A program made the position numbers and the translations under genes. The notes beneath the pieces are model-generated. The model was given only the letters and a program-made list of their open reading frames with translations, was not told the DNA's origin and searched no databases. This document shows positions 62,538-64,000 of a stretch of 64,000 bases of DNA, one piece after another; positions within the stretch are counted from its first letter, which is position 1; each line of letters begins with the position of its first letter. Source of the DNA: Curtobacterium flaccumfaciens (GTDB lineage: Bacteria; Actinomycetota; Actinomycetes; Actinomycetales; Microbacteriaceae); contig NZ_JABMCF010000031.1 of NCBI RefSeq assembly GCF_013359815.1, positions 40,663-104,662 of the forward strand. Direction: 5' to 3'.

Positions 62538-63457
62538 CCGACGAGCACGAGGGCCTGCCCGCCCACCGGACCCCGCCAGAGGTGGACCGCGTCGCCGCGG
62601 CGAAGGCCGCCGTCGCCGCGCGACGCGCCCGGGCCGCGGTGAAGGCCGCGATCGCGTCGGGGGAGCGCTCGGCACTCGACGTCGCCCGTGCCGCGTGGGA
62701 CGACTCGCTGGTCGAGACGACCTCGGCGGAACGATCGCTGCGGGTCCGTGACCTGCTGGTGAGCCTGCCGGGCATCGGCCCCGCACGAGCCGAGGCGATC
62801 ATGGGGACCCTGCGGATCGCCCCGTCGAAGCGCCTCGGTGGCCTCGGCACCCGGCAGCGCACCGCCCTGGCGGACTGGCTCGCCGCCCGCGGGCGCAAGC
62901 GTGGTGCCTCGAAGCTCGTCGTGCTCGCCGGACCCACCGCGGTCGGCAAGGGCACGGTCAGCGCGCACATCCGACAGCACTACCCGGACGTCAACCTCAG
63001 CGTCTCCGCCACCACCCGGAAGCCGCGCCCTGGCGAGGTCGACGGCGTGCACTACTACTTCGTGGACGACGACGAGTTCGACCGCATGATCCGCGACCGC
63101 GAGCTGCTCGAGTGGGCGACCGTCCACAACTCGTACCGCTACGGCACCCCGCGCCCGCCGATCGACCGCGCGCTCGACGCCGGCGAGAAGGTCATGCTCG
63201 AGATCGACCTGCAGGGCGCCCGGCAGGTCCGCGACGCCATGCCCGAGGCGGTGCTCGTGTTCCTGCTGCCCCCGACGTGGGAGGAACTGGTGCGCCGGCT
63301 CATCGGCCGCGGCACCGAATCCGCGGAGGAACAGGCGCGTCGTCTCGAGACCGCGAAGGTCGAGCTGGCCGCGCAGGACGAGTTCGACGTGCGGATCGTG
63401 AACTCCGATGTCGGCACCGCGGCACGTGAGGTCGTAGACTTGTTCTCTGCGCCCTGA
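62534..63457 (+). CDS. gmk: Fusion of actinobacterial integration host factor (mIHF-like) and guanylate kinase
   Basis: 307 residues from GTG 62534, about 100 longer than ordinary guanylate kinase. Residues 1-120 resemble mIHF, the actinobacterial nucleoid protein: a helical, basic N-terminus, then [21 protein letters not shown] and [20 protein letters not shown] (helix-two-turn-helix DNA-binding region). Residues about 125-307 are guanylate kinase: Walker [46 protein letters not shown] and [12 protein letters not shown]. mihF and gmk are separate neighbours in mycobacteria, so they appear fused here without an intervening stop. GMP phosphorylation is expected; DNA binding by the fused part is inference. 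Confidence 0.93.
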   Translation: MTDEHEGLPAHRTPPEVDRVAAAKAAVAARRARAAVKAAIASGERSALDVARAAWDDSLVETTSAERSLRVRDLLVSLPGIGPARAEAIMGTLRIAPSKRLGGLGTRQRTALADWLAARGRKRGASKLVVLAGPTAVGKGTVSAHIRQHYPDVNLSVSATTRKPRPGEVDGVHYYFVDDDEFDRMIRDRELLEWATVHNSYRYGTPRPPIDRALDAGEKVMLEIDLQGARQVRDAMPEAVLVFLLPPTWEELVRRLIGRGTESAEEQARRLETAKVELAAQDEFDVRIVNSDVGTAAREVVDLFSAP

Positions 63458-63484
63458 CGGGTGCACTGACTTCGAGGAGACACC

Positions 63485-63748
63485 ATGGCCAACCCCCAGG
63501 GCATCATCGACCCGCCCATCGACGACCTGCTCAGCAAGGTCGAGTCGAAGTACGCGCTCGTCATCTTCGCGTCGAAGCGCGCCCGCCAGATCAACGACTA
63601 CTACGCCGACCTGCACGAGGGCTCGCTCTTCGACAACGTCGGACCGCTCGTCGACTCGACGATCGACGACAAGCCGCTGTCCGTCGCGCTCCACGAGATC
63701 AACGAGGACAAGCTCACCGTCACCAAGCAGCAGCAGCCCACCGACTGA
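63485..63748 (+). CDS. rpoZ: RNA polymerase omega subunit
   Basis: 87 residues from ATG 63485, with GAGGAG upstream. The omega core is [19 protein letters not shown] followed by [12 protein letters not shown], then the C-terminal [15 protein letters not shown]. It stabilises the beta' subunit. It follows gmk as in most bacteria; metK begins 5 nt later without the usual coaBC between. Confidence 0.97.
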   Translation: MANPQGIIDPPIDDLLSKVESKYALVIFASKRARQINDYYADLHEGSLFDNVGPLVDSTIDDKPLSVALHEINEDKLTVTKQQQPTD

Positions 63749-63753
63749 TCCCG

Positions 63754-64000
63754 GTGACTGCAGCTGCTCTCCGCCTCTTCACGTCCGAGTCGGTGACCGA
63801 GGGGCACCCCGACAAGATCTGCGACCAGATCTCGGACAGCATCCTCGACGCACTGCTGGCGGTCGACCCGAACGCGCGCGTCGCCGTCGAGACGATGGTG
63901 ACCACCGGGCTCGTGCACGTCGCCGGCGAGGTCACGACCTCCGGCTACGTCGAGATCCCCAAGCTCGTCCGTGACGTCATCACCGGCATCGGCTACAACT
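63754..64000 (+). CDS. metK: S-adenosylmethionine synthetase, 5' end (partial)
   Basis: The first 82 codons from GTG 63754, cut by the window end. [29 protein letters not shown] is the conserved N-terminus with the ATP-binding [21 protein letters not shown] follows. It makes S-adenosylmethionine from methionine and ATP. The start lies 5 nt after the rpoZ stop, with no clear Shine-Dalgarno sequence, so it is probably translated by coupling. Confidence 0.95.
   Translation, partial: MTAAALRLFTSESVTEGHPDKICDQISDSILDALLAVDPNARVAVETMVTTGLVHVAGEVTTSGYVEIPKLVRDVITGIGYN

Overview
The window is a dense, very GC-rich (about 70% by eye) bacterial chromosome segment with GTG and TTG starts, ATGA/GTGA overlaps and actinobacterial gene order (dxr-rip-ispG, nusA-ylxR-infB-rbfA-truB-ribF, alaS-ruvX-mltG-aroCKB, efp-nusB-pyrRBC-carAB-pyrF-gmk-rpoZ-metK). 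Gene content and order fit the Actinomycetota family Microbacteriaceae; Curtobacterium is my best guess at genus, inferred from memory and not proven. I see no phage, insertion sequence, CRISPR array, tRNA or rRNA.

Region 1 (844-17657) is the most unusual part. A tightly packed run of eight genes encodes an FHA protein, a PP2C phosphatase, a membrane Ser/Thr kinase with an extracellular FN3-like domain, a 1957-residue Ig/FN3-repeat surface protein, a MoxR AAA+ ATPase, a DUF58 protein, a TgpA-like transglutaminase-fold membrane protein that has lost its catalytic triad, and a double zinc-ribbon/FHA protein. A ninth, unrecognised membrane protein follows. Short acidic-or-basic T-x-x-R motifs recur in the FHA protein, the kinase and the phosphatase, suggesting phospho-threonine wiring. 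I read this as a candidate envelope-assembly or surface-sensing system.

Region 2 (17751-26108) holds asparaginase II, an OsmC protein, an FKBP lipoprotein and the isoprenoid/protease trio dxr-rip-ispG, interrupted by an NCS1 permease and a cysteine hydrolase. A 695-nt gene-free stretch follows (26109-26803), with a 44-bp perfect palindrome and an array of about 2.5 copies of a 205-bp repeat.

Region 3 (26804-42783) is translation and RNA biology: proS, nusA, ylxR, infB, rbfA, truB, ribF, rarA and rpsD, with mutY, a degenerate P-loop protein, DUF349, cyclophilin and small membrane proteins between them. Several genes show a TANNNT box exactly 6 nt before the start codon, a strong sign of leaderless mRNAs. 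infB and rpsD have structured leaders.

Region 4 (42843-64000) holds alaS, ruvX, mltG, the shikimate genes aroC-aroK-aroB, a UbiB-family kinase, efp and nusB. The pyrimidine operon then runs pyrR-pyrB-pyrC-PH-like protein-carA-carB-pyrF, preceded by a recognisable PyrR-binding sequence. The window ends with a fused mIHF-guanylate kinase, rpoZ and the start of metK.
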